From Oscillospiraceae bacterium (lineage in GTDB: Bacteria; Bacillota; Clostridia; Saccharofermentanales; Saccharofermentanaceae): a DNA stretch of 34,800 bases. The notes under the pieces are model-generated. The model was not told the DNA's origin. It ran no database searches and worked only from the letters and a program-made list of their open reading frames with translations. A program made the translations under genes and the position numbers. Of this stretch, positions 18,125 to 25,835 are shown in pieces (within the stretch, counting starts at the first letter, position 1; each line of letters begins with the position of its first letter). The stretch covers positions 18,235 to 53,034 of the forward strand of contig CADBGD010000005.1 of assembly GCA_902794115.1 (NCBI GenBank). Direction: 5' to 3'.

Positions 18125-20659
18125 TCAGCTGTCCTCTTCCTCATCCGATTGGAAGATCAGATCATATTGCAGGAAATTATAATCTTCGATCAGTTTACGG
18201 ATATCTTCCGGAAGCTGCTGTTCACCGACAACGGCATCACCGAAACGGTCATAGACGGCAAGCGCATTGATCGCCCCGAGCCGAGAATCAAGAACACGAA
18301 GGCAGGCACGTTCATCGGGAGAAGGCAGTCCGCAGAGTTCCAGAATATTCTGGCCAAGGAAATTCGGGCTCTTCACCCCGCCGTTACCGCAGCGGATATC
18401 GTAATTGGCCCACACGAAGTAAGGCACCTGATACAAAGGAAGGGAATCCTGGGCGGTAATGGTATTTAAGTCCGTACCCAGAAGTTCATCGTAGAACTCA
18501 TTATCCAGCGTCGGGTAGTGATCACCGAAGAATACGATGATCGTCGGCTCATCCACATTCTGAAAATACTCAACAAGATACTTCAGCGCATCGTCCGATT
18601 CACGAAGGAGTGACAAATACTGCTCTGTGTACGGATACTCATTTTCCATGTTCAGAAGATGGATATCATATGCCATGTTGTCGTACTGCTGGGAATAATC
18701 CGCATGATTCTGCATTGTCACGCAGAATGTAAACATCGGCTTATCCGGGTCACGATTCTCATATTCCTGCACGATCCGCTCAAAAGCGCTCTGATCACTG
18801 ATATACCGGCGGACGATCTTCGGGTCGGTAAAATCCTCGTCGCTTAAGAATCGGTCAAAACCCAGAAGCGGATAGGCTTCGTCTCTGTCCCACCATTCTT
18901 TATCAAAAGGATGGATCGCAAGTGTCTGGTATCCGTTCTGCCGGTAAATATACGGAAGTGCCGTGGGCATTTCTTCGTTGACATAAAAAGTATATACGGA
19001 AGAACCTGCAAGAAGTCCGGATACAGAACAACCGGTCAGGAATTCAAATTCCGTATTGCAGGTGCCGCCGGCAAATATGGACACACAAAGCTTTCCATGG
19101 ATCGTGGAACTAAGAAGCGAGTCATAAAAGGGCATTACCGGCTCAGAAGTTTCGATGTCACGGATATTTCTCAGATCACCGTATGATTCACTCATAATAC
19201 AGATCACATTCGGTTTCTTCACCGGATTGACCCATCTCGTATCCATCGGCAGGTTCTCTGCCAGAGCCACATAACGGTTCTGCATATCCAGCGCCGCTTC
19301 AGGTGAATTGTCACTACTGCCCTTGGCAGAAAGATTATTCAGATTCACTACAAACGCAGTCAGCGTTCCGTTTACGTTATAGGATTCCAGTGGCGGATAA
19401 AGCGCATAGGAAACATTCATTTTTTTCAGAAATGGCTTATTAAAAAGCACTGCCGTACTGAGAAGCACACCGGCAAGAGCCGCCGAACCGATCATTGAAA
19501 AGCGCGGAAGTTTCAGTTTTCTCGGCGGTGTCGCAGTGACACGGATCAGCATGAAAATAGCCAGGAGGTACAAGATACCGACTATAAACTGCCAGGTAAT
19601 ACGGAAATAGTACTTTGACCCGATCGAGGCAGCCATACCGGCGGCATAGATATCCCACGGAACAAAGGCGTCTCCTCGCATGACGATCTTTACATGACTG
19701 GTGATTCCGATCGCGCCGATCAGGACAGTGACGATCAGAATTCCGATCCAGCCTCTCCCCGTTAATCCGTAGAAGAAAAGATACAGGATCTGCATGATCA
19801 GGATGCCGATTACGAATACCAGATAGTGTTTCCAGGTGAAAGGCAGCATAAACTGCAAGCCGTCCCATCTGGCCACATTCAAAAGTTCCATAAACAGATA
19901 CATGACAAGCGGAAGATATAAAGCCCGCAGAAGCTCTTTCAGCCAGACCTTCTCCATCCACTTTTTTCTGAAAAGAACGATGACACCGGAAAGCGCAAGC
20001 AGGCAGTGAATGATTATGCTTATATAGGAGATACGTGCGTACTGATAAGTAATATTCGGAACATAAGACATACCGACAGGTATATCCGCCTGTACATCCT
20101 CTTCAGTACCCAGCTGGGTGAAATTACTGACATTGTGCATTTTCAGATATAAGACAGACTTATTGGAAAAATGGGTCAGTTTCAATTCCGCATAATACAT
20201 GTCTCCGGAATCCAGGGAAAGGTTTGAACAATCGAAATCTATAGTTGCATGACTTGGACTGTAGATGTATGCATTTTTACTGAAAAGCGGTTCGTTAAGA
20301 TTGTCTTTTTCATAGATCGTCAGTGTTGCCTTATCCGAGGAGGCTAAACGGCTGGCTGCTTTATTCAGTTCAATAGATATTTTCGAAAGATGATCAGCCT
20401 TGGCCTCAAAGGTAAACTGCAACGGGCGCGATTCGACTACCTGCCGGGAAAAATAGTTCTCCTGGGCCGAATAGTTTCGAAGCTGTTTTCTGGTAAAAAA
20501 ATGGGAATGGGATAGTGTAAAAGAAACTAAGATCACGAGAGTGATAAACACCAGATAGATCTTATATTTCATGCAGAAAGAATCAGCGGCACGTATCGCT
20601 TTTACGACCTTGCTATCCTTGAACTTTCCCTGCTTCTTCTCTTCACGAATCTTTTTCAT
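18125..20659 (-). CDS. LTA synthase-family sulfatase-fold phosphoglycerol transferase
   Basis: An 844-residue membrane enzyme. The first span (about 34-52) is followed by an extracytoplasmic beta-rich insertion of about 150 residues, then four or five more spans (about 208-410). The alkaline-phosphatase-superfamily domain occupies about 483-790. Visible catalytic features are ICIMSESYGD (Glu491), GGTCNTEFEFLTG with the likely nucleophile Thr533, QNHADYS (His652) and FFGDHYPTLDN (Asp713, His714). These match LtaS-type enzymes that build glycerol-phosphate polymers or decorate glycans. Compared with Staphylococcus LtaS (about 650 residues) the extra length is mostly the insertion after span 1. 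It has no clear ribosome-binding site before ATG 20659, and has its own promoter. The substrate is inferred. Confidence 0.85.
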   Translation of the reverse strand: MKKIREEKKQGKFKDSKVVKAIRAADSFCMKYKIYLVFITLVILVSFTLSHSHFFTRKQLRNYSAQENYFSRQVVESRPLQFTFEAKADHLSKISIELNKAASRLASSDKATLTIYEKDNLNEPLFSKNAYIYSPSHATIDFDCSNLSLDSGDMYYAELKLTHFSNKSVLYLKMHNVSNFTQLGTEEDVQADIPVGMSYVPNITYQYARISYISIIIHCLLALSGVIVLFRKKWMEKVWLKELLRALYLPLVMYLFMELLNVARWDGLQFMLPFTWKHYLVFVIGILIMQILYLFFYGLTGRGWIGILIVTVLIGAIGITSHVKIVMRGDAFVPWDIYAAGMAASIGSKYYFRITWQFIVGILYLLAIFMLIRVTATPPRKLKLPRFSMIGSAALAGVLLSTAVLFNKPFLKKMNVSYALYPPLESYNVNGTLTAFVVNLNNLSAKGSSDNSPEAALDMQNRYVALAENLPMDTRWVNPVKKPNVICIMSESYGDLRNIRDIETSEPVMPFYDSLLSSTIHGKLCVSIFAGGTCNTEFEFLTGCSVSGLLAGSSVYTFYVNEEMPTALPYIYRQNGYQTLAIHPFDKEWWDRDEAYPLLGFDRFLSDEDFTDPKIVRRYISDQSAFERIVQEYENRDPDKPMFTFCVTMQNHADYSQQYDNMAYDIHLLNMENEYPYTEQYLSLLRESDDALKYLVEYFQNVDEPTIIVFFGDHYPTLDNEFYDELLGTDLNTITAQDSLPLYQVPYFVWANYDIRCGNGGVKSPNFLGQNILELCGLPSPDERACLRVLDSRLGAINALAVYDRFGDAVVGEQQLPEDIRKLIEDYNFLQYDLIFQSDEEEDS

Positions 20660-20704
20660 TTTTACTTGTTTCTAAGATATAACACTACTTCATTGCGTGC
20701 ATAG

Positions 20705-20733
20705 ATTTTATCTCAAATCAAAGATTCAAGCAA
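20705..20733 (-). promoter_or_regulatory. Putative sigma-A promoter of the LTA-synthase-like gene
   Basis: Minus-strand TTGCTT (20728-20733), 17-base spacer, TAAAAT (20705-20710), located 45 bases before the start codon and just after the tRNA terminator. Confidence 0.6.
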
Positions 20734-20762
20734 ATGGTTTTCCGGAAATATATTTACAGTAT

Positions 20763-20793
20763 AAAAAATCCCGGAACGATATGTTCCGGGATT
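20763..20793 (-). terminator. Rho-independent terminator of the tRNA pair
   Basis: A perfect 11-bp stem, AATCCCGGAAC/GTTCCGGGATT (20767-20777 with 20783-20793), has a 5-base loop and is followed by TTTTTT on the minus strand. It begins five bases after the CCA end of tRNA-fMet. Confidence 0.92.
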
Positions 20794-20798
20794 CCATG

Positions 20799-20875
20799 TG
20801 GTTGCGGAGGCGGGACTCGAACCTCGCGACCTTCGGGTTATGAGCCCGACAAGCTACCAACTGCTCCACTCCGCG
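20799..20875 (-). tRNA. Initiator tRNA-Met (CAU), with an extra base in the T-arm
   Basis: A cloverleaf with encoded CCA. It is the initiator type: the acceptor ends CGCGGAG/CTCCGCA leave C1 opposite A72 unpaired, and the anticodon stem TCGGG/CCCGA has three consecutive G-C pairs around the loop CTCATAA. The D-arm GAGC...GCTT is normal. The T-arm is odd: GCGAGG must pair with CCCGC, so either an A is bulged or the stem holds an A-C mismatch with an 8-base loop. It is co-transcribed with tRNA-Leu, 9 bases upstream. Confidence 0.95.
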
Positions 20876-20884
20876 ATGTATAAA

Positions 20885-20971
20885 TGGTGCTCGTGACCGG
20901 ACTTGAACCGGTACGGGTTTTACCCCGACGGATTTTAAGTCCGTTGCGTCTGCCTATTCCGCCACACGAGC
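20885..20971 (-). tRNA. tRNA-Leu (UAA anticodon)
   Basis: An 87-base class II tRNA with encoded CCA. The acceptor is GCTCGTG/CACGAGC and the anticodon stem ACGGA/TCCGT holds loop CTTAAAA with anticodon TAA. It has a long variable arm CGGGGTAAAACCCGT and a regular T-arm ACCGG/CCGGT. It reads UUA (and UUG by wobble) codons. Confidence 0.96.
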
Positions 20972-20994
20972 AAGTCACTCTCTAGTGCTAATAG

Positions 20995-21023
20995 AGAATA
21001 CCATTGATCCCCCTATCTGTCAA
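20995..21023 (-). promoter_or_regulatory. Promoter of the tRNA-Leu/tRNA-fMet unit
   Basis: Minus-strand consensus TTGACA (21018-21023), 17-base spacer, TATTCT (20995-21000) with a TGG extension. It lies 24 bases before the mature tRNA-Leu 5' end. No GC-rich discriminator is obvious. Confidence 0.8.
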
Positions 21024-21040
21024 ACACTTTTTTTTGAGGA

Positions 21041-21694
21041 TTATTCCACACAGATCTGATCCTTGATCCGGTTGAATTTACTCTCTCCGATACCCGGAAC
21101 CTGCATGATCTGGTCGATCGTTGAAAAAGGTCCATGTTCTTCCCGAAAAGAGACGATATTCTCCGCTGTCTTCTCTCCGATTCCCGGAAGTGTGCATAGT
21201 ATATCTTTTCCGGAAGTATTGATATTGATCTTCCCTGATCCCTGCGGCAGAGAACTGACCGTTTCCTCCCATGGCGGCTCAGCATCAAGAATGATCTTCG
21301 GATCGGCCGTCGTCTCCCCGTTTCTTTTTGCAGGAATAGAAATACTCTGGGCATATTCCACCTCATATACCATATCGATATTGGCCGCATCGGCATCTTG
21401 AGTCAGTCCGCCGGCCATTTCGATCAGCTCAAAAAGATATACAGGACCTCTTAATTCGTATATCCCGGGAGACAATACTTCTCCGCATATATATACTGGA
21501 AAGGCCTGAACTTCTTCCGTTGCATTTTCAGAAGAAGAAAACTCTGCCGTCACATCTGAGTTTACACTCTCCCGGCTTTCCGAAACAATGCGGATATTCT
21601 TTTCCGAGGCATGAAATGCCGTATAAATATATGCTCCAAATCCCAAAAGTATGCATATCGCCGTAATCCAGATCCTTCTTTTGTCGTCTGCCAT
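21041..21694 (-). CDS. comEA: ComEA-like helix-hairpin-helix DNA-binding protein
   Basis: A 217-residue membrane-anchored protein with one span (about 8-27), a Ser/Glu-rich linker and an SLBB/Grasp-like domain (about 64-122, VYICGEVLSPGIYEL). Two helix-hairpin-helix motifs follow at about 155-215: ININTSGKDILCTLPGIGEKTA and FSTIDQIMQVPGIGESKF, i.e. the INxA-x(n)-LPGIG pattern twice. ComEA binds incoming DNA at the membrane during natural transformation in competent Firmicutes. comEC and comEB are not adjacent, so the gene stands alone here and competence is not shown. The frame opens further upstream, but the ATG at 21694 has AAGGAG seven bases before it and gives the usual N-terminus. Confidence 0.85.
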   Translation of the reverse strand: MADDKRRIWITAICILLGFGAYIYTAFHASEKNIRIVSESRESVNSDVTAEFSSSENATEEVQAFPVYICGEVLSPGIYELRGPVYLFELIEMAGGLTQDADAANIDMVYEVEYAQSISIPAKRNGETTADPKIILDAEPPWEETVSSLPQGSGKININTSGKDILCTLPGIGEKTAENIVSFREEHGPFSTIDQIMQVPGIGESKFNRIKDQICVE

Positions 21695-21762
21695 ACTCTG
21701 TCTCCTTATGGCTGATTTTAATGCCGGAAATGCACTAGTGAACCGACAAAAGCAGACAATCC

Positions 21763-21798
21763 GAAAAGAATTGTCGTTTATTCTGACGAATTCTTTTC
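21763..21798. repeat. 10-bp perfect inverted repeat in the divergent comEA/plus-gene region
   Basis: GAAAAGAATT (21763-21772) and AATTCTTTTC (21789-21798) are perfect inverted arms around 16 bases. It lies between the two divergent starts (21694 and 21892), 26 bases from the plus-strand -35, so it may be an operator or a leader hairpin of comEA. Neither strand shows a U-tract suited to a terminator. Confidence 0.6.
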
Positions 21799-21824
21799 TC
21801 CTAAAGAAACTTATTCTCAATCGG

Positions 21825-21853
21825 TTGCGATTTCTTATTATTTGAAATAAGAT
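21825..21853 (+). promoter_or_regulatory. Putative promoter of the 904-residue plus-strand gene
   Basis: TTGCGA (21825-21830), 17-base spacer, TAAGAT (21848-21853), 38 bases before the ATG. The -10 matches four of six positions. Confidence 0.45.
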
Positions 21854-21891
21854 AATAAGGTATGAGTTTTCCAAAGTGTGGAGGGGTAACT

Positions 21892-24606
21892 ATGCTTCGT
21901 GATGATCATGAGAATGAAAACAATGAATATGGGCGTTTGATCCACGCCCCGGAAGAGGAATTTAACGATTCCCAGGAACATTCTGTTTTCGGCACATTCT
22001 ATCAGAATCAGCGTCATCCGCATGATTCTGAAGATGACAACAATTTTATGATTTCCCGTAATCAGGATGAACTTTCTGATCTGGACGATCTGAATAATGA
22101 AACCGTATATGGTCTGCAGAACAGTCAGCAGCAGGATTCCGACGATGATGCTGTCAAGCGTCCGCTGTTTCTTTCTTTTAAAGCCAATGATTCCGCCGAA
22201 AGCGTTTCTGATGCGCTTCGCGAGCAGAATAATGAAGATCCTTATGCTACAGAGCAGCCTGAACCGGAAGAGGAACCTCCTCGTCCGTCTATGCTGGACA
22301 CTATGTATGCCAAGGAAGACTATTTAAGTAATGTTCCTAAATATGAAGCCGATACATCCTTGGAAGATGAGATCAACGCCAGTCTGGAAAGTGATGAATT
22401 CTCAAACATCTCTCCTTTCTCCCCGTTCAAGCCGGCTTTTGCACAACCGGCTTCTGAAGCTCCGGCTCCGGAAGTAAAACCGGAACCTGTAGTCGAGGAA
22501 GAACCCGCACCTGCCGTAGAGCCTTCTTCTGTTTTCGCAGCCCCGGCCTTTTCTGCTCCTGTGGATGCAGCACCCGTATCTCCTTCCGAAGAATCTTCTC
22601 CGGTCGTGGAAGAACCTGTGTCTGCTCAAACTGAGTCCCAGATTGCCGAGGAGCCCGTTGAAGAACCGGTCATCACCAGACCCCGTTCTCCGTTTGCACC
22701 GGTTTATGTGGAAACACCGACAGTCCAGGAAACGCCGGTTCAGGAAGAGCCCGTTACCGAACCTGTATCAGAACCTGTCATGCAGGAAGCGCCTGTGGTA
22801 CCGGAAGAACCGGAAGTTCAGTCTTCTGATGTAGTCGACACAGTTACAGAAGAAATTGCCGAAGACGTTTCCAACGCCTATATGAATAATGAAGAAGTAC
22901 GTCCTTCTGTTGAAGATGTTGCTCCTTCTCTTTCCGATGCCAATTCTCAGCTTCTTTCGGAAACCGTTCCGGATTTTTCCGGTCTGGGTGCTTTTGATGC
23001 CGCTTCCGAAAAGCAGGAAATCGATAATATCACCGGTACAGAGTATTTTGATAACAGCGAAGAACAGATTCAGGAGACCTCTTCTGTCGATGAGAAGGTA
23101 ACTGCCCCTGTTGAGGAAGAAGTCGAAGAACCGGCAGCCGCTCCTGTTGAAGAAGCAGTTGAAGCACCTGTCGTCTTCCCTGCCGCCGAGCCTGTTTCGG
23201 AGGAAGCAGCTGCTCCGGCCGCCGAAGTTTCTACTCCGTCTGATAATACTGAGGATTACCAGTCCATTTACCGTGGCAGTAACGATGTAAAAGAAGATAC
23301 TTCCAACTACGCAAGTCCGGAGATCCACCCCCATGTTTCCATCGCATCGACAAATCTTGATCCGATCGACAGTGTATATAATACTGATGGTCAGGTTCCT
23401 TCCAATGAGGATGCTGATCAGCCTGTAATTCAGAACCACCTTCTGTTTGGCGATGAAGACGAGCGTACTTTCCACGAAAAAGCAAAACGCGAGGCGGAAG
23501 AAAAGAAACTTCAGGAAGCCAGAGAGCTGGAAGAAGCCGAGCTTGCTAAGTCTAAGGCGCCTCAGATGAGACCGGGTTCAAACTTCAGTCCGAAGGAAAG
23601 ACCGGCGGCCAAAGAAGCACCTGTTAAAAATGCACCTGTTCAGAGACCTGAGCGTGTAGCCAATTCCCGTCCCGGATCTCCGGTGACACGTCCTGGCGCA
23701 GCAAACAACATCAGCACCAGCGCCCAGATCGTAAAGGCAGCACAGCATCACCGCTATACCGCCGCTTCCCAGAGAGGTTCCACGATCTCTCCGGTCGAGC
23801 AGCAGGTCAGTCAGGAGAAAAAGAAGAGTTTCATCAAGCCGATCATCTTCATTGCTCTGGCACTTTGCTGCTTAGGCGGTCTGTTCTTTGCCTGGAAGCA
23901 TTTTGATCTTGGAAAGTCACTGTTCCCCAAGTCCACCACTTCCACTGTCACCACCTATCAGACAAAGTCAACTTCGGTCATTACCGTAAGTTCAGAAGAT
24001 TCGACTACTGAATCTACTGAAAAGCCTTCTGAAACGACAACAGAAGCCACAACGGAAGCCACAACTACTGAGGCCACAACCACAGAAGCGACAACCACGA
24101 CCGAAGCAACGACGACTACTGAGGCAACAACTACTACCGAGGCGACCACGACTACGGAAGCAACCACAACAACAACCAAGGCCACTACTACGACCGAGGC
24201 TACTACCACGACGGAAGCTCCGACAGAGCCGACTTCGGCACCTTCTGTCAACGGAAATCTGCCTGTTACTTCCTTTAACTCGAAGATCACGAATGCAAAG
24301 GCATCCGGTGCGAATTGTTCCTTCGATATCAAGTTCACGAATAATGGTTCCAAGACCTCTTCCCTGAACGCTTCGCTGGAATATGTCACGATTACCTTCT
24401 CGACCGATGCAACGATCACGGATATTTCCTGCACCAACTTTACTGTTGTTGCTAAAGAAGGCAGCCGTAACACCTTCTATCTGTATCCGAACAGCAATGA
24501 GGAACTGGCAAAGGGCGATAGCATCAAGGCCGAAATTGCAGCAACCGGTGATGCTACGATCGGTTCTTTCAAGATCAAGAATTTCTACGTCAAGTATAAA
24601 GAATGA
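21892..24606 (+). CDS. Large acidic type II membrane protein with Thr-rich stalk and C-terminal beta domain
   Basis: A 904-residue protein with no recognised family. Residues 1-645 are strongly acidic and from about 180 to 480 mostly Pro, Glu, Val and Ala (EEPV-type repeats). A charged helix EKKLQEARELEEAELAKSK follows near 540. KKKS then precedes one membrane span (about 648-668), so the acidic part should be cytoplasmic. Outside follow a Thr-rich stalk of EATTTT repeats (about 714-776) and a terminal domain of about 120 residues with strands such as CSFDIKFTNNGS and YVTITFST and two cysteines, resembling an Ig- or carbohydrate-binding-like sandwich. The ATG at 21892 has GGAGG nine bases before it. 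It is the only complete plus-strand gene. Possibly a surface scaffold; function unknown. Confidence 0.8.
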   Translation: MLRDDHENENNEYGRLIHAPEEEFNDSQEHSVFGTFYQNQRHPHDSEDDNNFMISRNQDELSDLDDLNNETVYGLQNSQQQDSDDDAVKRPLFLSFKANDSAESVSDALREQNNEDPYATEQPEPEEEPPRPSMLDTMYAKEDYLSNVPKYEADTSLEDEINASLESDEFSNISPFSPFKPAFAQPASEAPAPEVKPEPVVEEEPAPAVEPSSVFAAPAFSAPVDAAPVSPSEESSPVVEEPVSAQTESQIAEEPVEEPVITRPRSPFAPVYVETPTVQETPVQEEPVTEPVSEPVMQEAPVVPEEPEVQSSDVVDTVTEEIAEDVSNAYMNNEEVRPSVEDVAPSLSDANSQLLSETVPDFSGLGAFDAASEKQEIDNITGTEYFDNSEEQIQETSSVDEKVTAPVEEEVEEPAAAPVEEAVEAPVVFPAAEPVSEEAAAPAAEVSTPSDNTEDYQSIYRGSNDVKEDTSNYASPEIHPHVSIASTNLDPIDSVYNTDGQVPSNEDADQPVIQNHLLFGDEDERTFHEKAKREAEEKKLQEARELEEAELAKSKAPQMRPGSNFSPKERPAAKEAPVKNAPVQRPERVANSRPGSPVTRPGAANNISTSAQIVKAAQHHRYTAASQRGSTISPVEQQVSQEKKKSFIKPIIFIALALCCLGGLFFAWKHFDLGKSLFPKSTTSTVTTYQTKSTSVITVSSEDSTTESTEKPSETTTEATTEATTTEATTTEATTTTEATTTTEATTTTEATTTTEATTTTTKATTTTEATTTTEAPTEPTSAPSVNGNLPVTSFNSKITNAKASGANCSFDIKFTNNGSKTSSLNASLEYVTITFSTDATITDISCTNFTVVAKEGSRNTFYLYPNSNEELAKGDSIKAEIAATGDATIGSFKIKNFYVKYKE
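24031..24218 (+). repeat. Degenerate 15-18-bp tandem repeat encoding (E/K)ATTTT units
   Basis: About ten copies of a Glu-Ala-Thr-rich hexapeptide are encoded with varied Thr codons (aca, act, acc, acg). The repeat is therefore kept at protein level rather than by recent DNA duplication. It forms the extracytoplasmic stalk of the 904-residue protein. Confidence 0.85.
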
Positions 24607-24631
24607 TCTGTTGAATAAATTCAACACAAAA

Positions 24632-24670
24632 AGGGCCGGCGCCTTAATTGGCACCGGCCCTTCTTCTTTT
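24632..24670. terminator. Bidirectional terminator between convergent genes
   Basis: GGGCCGGCGCC, six-base loop, GGCACCGGCCC (24633-24660): an 11-bp GC-rich stem with one C-A mismatch. It is followed by TTCTTCTTTT on the plus strand and by TTTTT on the minus strand. It ends both the plus-strand surface protein gene and prfB. Confidence 0.88.
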
Positions 24671-24725
24671 CACTTTATCCGTTGCGGCATGTTCTGAGGA
24701 AGACCTTCCGATTCGTTATCACGAA

Positions 24726-25835
24726 TTATTTCTCGATCGTCATACCGGACAGGAATGCATTGATGAAACCATCCAGATTACCGTTCATAACTGCATCTAC
24801 GTTTACTTCTTCATAGCCGGTACGATGATCTTTCACAAGCGTATACGGGCAGAAAACATAGGAACGGATCTGACTGCCCCATGCGATATCCATCTGTACA
24901 CCCTTTAAGTCTTCGATCTTTTCCATGTGTGCAGCCATAGCCAGAGCATAGAGTTTCGCTTTCAGCATATTCATAGCGGTCTCACGGTTCTGGATCTGAG
25001 AACGCTCTGCCTGACAGGCAACAACACAGCCCGTCGGGATGTGAGTCAAACGGACAGCCGAGTCGGTTCGGTTAACGTGCTGACCACCTTTACCGGTCGC
25101 ACGGTATGTATCTACACGGACATCAGCCATATCGATCTTGATATCAATGGTATCATCCAGCTCCGGCATAACTTCACAGGAAGCAAAAGATGTATGTCTT
25201 CTTGCCGAAGAGTCAAACGGCGAAATACGCACCAGTCTGTGTACGCCGATCTCCGAGCGGAGAAAACCATAGGCATTTTCTCCGGAGATCATCATGGAAA
25301 CACTCTTAATACCGGCCTCATCACCGTCCAGATATTCCAGTTCTTTGATCTCGAAATCGTGATCCTGTGCCCAGTGGGTGTACATACGATAGAGCATGCT
25401 GACCCAATCCTGAGCTTCCGTTCCGCCGGCACCGGCATGAAGCGTCAGAATCGCATTATTCTTATCATATTCACCGGTCAGAAGAGTCTCCAGACGCATC
25501 TTCTCATAGGAAGTGAAGAAATGTTTCGCGCCTTCCTGTGCTTCCGCCAGGACATCTGTATCTTCCGCCTCATTTCCCAGTTCACAGAGAACAAGAAGAT
25601 CCTCACGAGAAGAAGCCAGATCTTCGAAGTTCTTAATACGCTTCTGAAGTCTCTTCATCTTCGTCTGCTCCGACTGGGCTCTTTCCACATCATTCCAATA
25701 ATCCGGTTCCTGGGATCTTGCCTCTAACTCGGATACCTGATCGCTGACCTGCTTAATATGCAGTGCATCACGCAAAAGCTCGATTTTCTCCTCATAGCCT
25801 TCCAGTTCCAGGCGCAAATTATCAAACTCCAGCAT
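24726..25835 (-). CDS. prfB: Peptide chain release factor 2, without programmed frameshift
   Basis: A 369-residue RF2 that recognises UGA/UAA in the ribosome and triggers peptide release. Visible are the RF2-type recognition motif SPF in RISPFDSSARRHTSF and the catalytic GGQ in GKGGQHVNRTDSAVRLTH. The C-terminal domain with HRTGYEEVNV is also present. Length is normal. The N-terminus runs through LLRDALHIKQ in one frame, so the usual UGA frameshift near codon 25 is absent. Its ATG overlaps the aminotransferase stop (TAATG) with GAGGAG upstream, which makes it the last gene of a three-gene unit. Confidence 0.97.
   Translation of the reverse strand: MLEFDNLRLELEGYEEKIELLRDALHIKQVSDQVSELEARSQEPDYWNDVERAQSEQTKMKRLQKRIKNFEDLASSREDLLVLCELGNEAEDTDVLAEAQEGAKHFFTSYEKMRLETLLTGEYDKNNAILTLHAGAGGTEAQDWVSMLYRMYTHWAQDHDFEIKELEYLDGDEAGIKSVSMMISGENAYGFLRSEIGVHRLVRISPFDSSARRHTSFASCEVMPELDDTIDIKIDMADVRVDTYRATGKGGQHVNRTDSAVRLTHIPTGCVVACQAERSQIQNRETAMNMLKAKLYALAMAAHMEKIEDLKGVQMDIAWGSQIRSYVFCPYTLVKDHRTGYEEVNVDAVMNGNLDGFINAFLSGMTIEK

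Noticed and set aside
20979..20997. 6-bp inverted repeat TCTCTA/TAGAGA in the tRNA-Leu leader
   Set aside because: Short, and overlaps the -10; most likely just the precursor leader rather than a regulatory site.
21041..21694. A complete competence operon
   Set aside because: Only the comEA-like gene is here; comEB and comEC are not in the flanks, which hold tRNAs and the surface-protein gene.
24031..24218. Possible CRISPR or minisatellite array
   Set aside because: Units are degenerate at DNA level, in frame and have no unique spacers. They are a coding repeat.
23958..24473. Minus-strand frame coding a Val/Ala/Ser repeat opposite the Thr stalk
   Set aside because: It is the reverse complement of the Thr-Glu-Ala repeat and lacks a ribosome-binding site; the plus-strand gene has promoter, start and terminator.
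25700..25835. Programmed frameshift site in prfB
   Set aside because: No in-frame UGA or CTTTGAC-type slip site is present in the first 40 codons; the gene is read in one frame.
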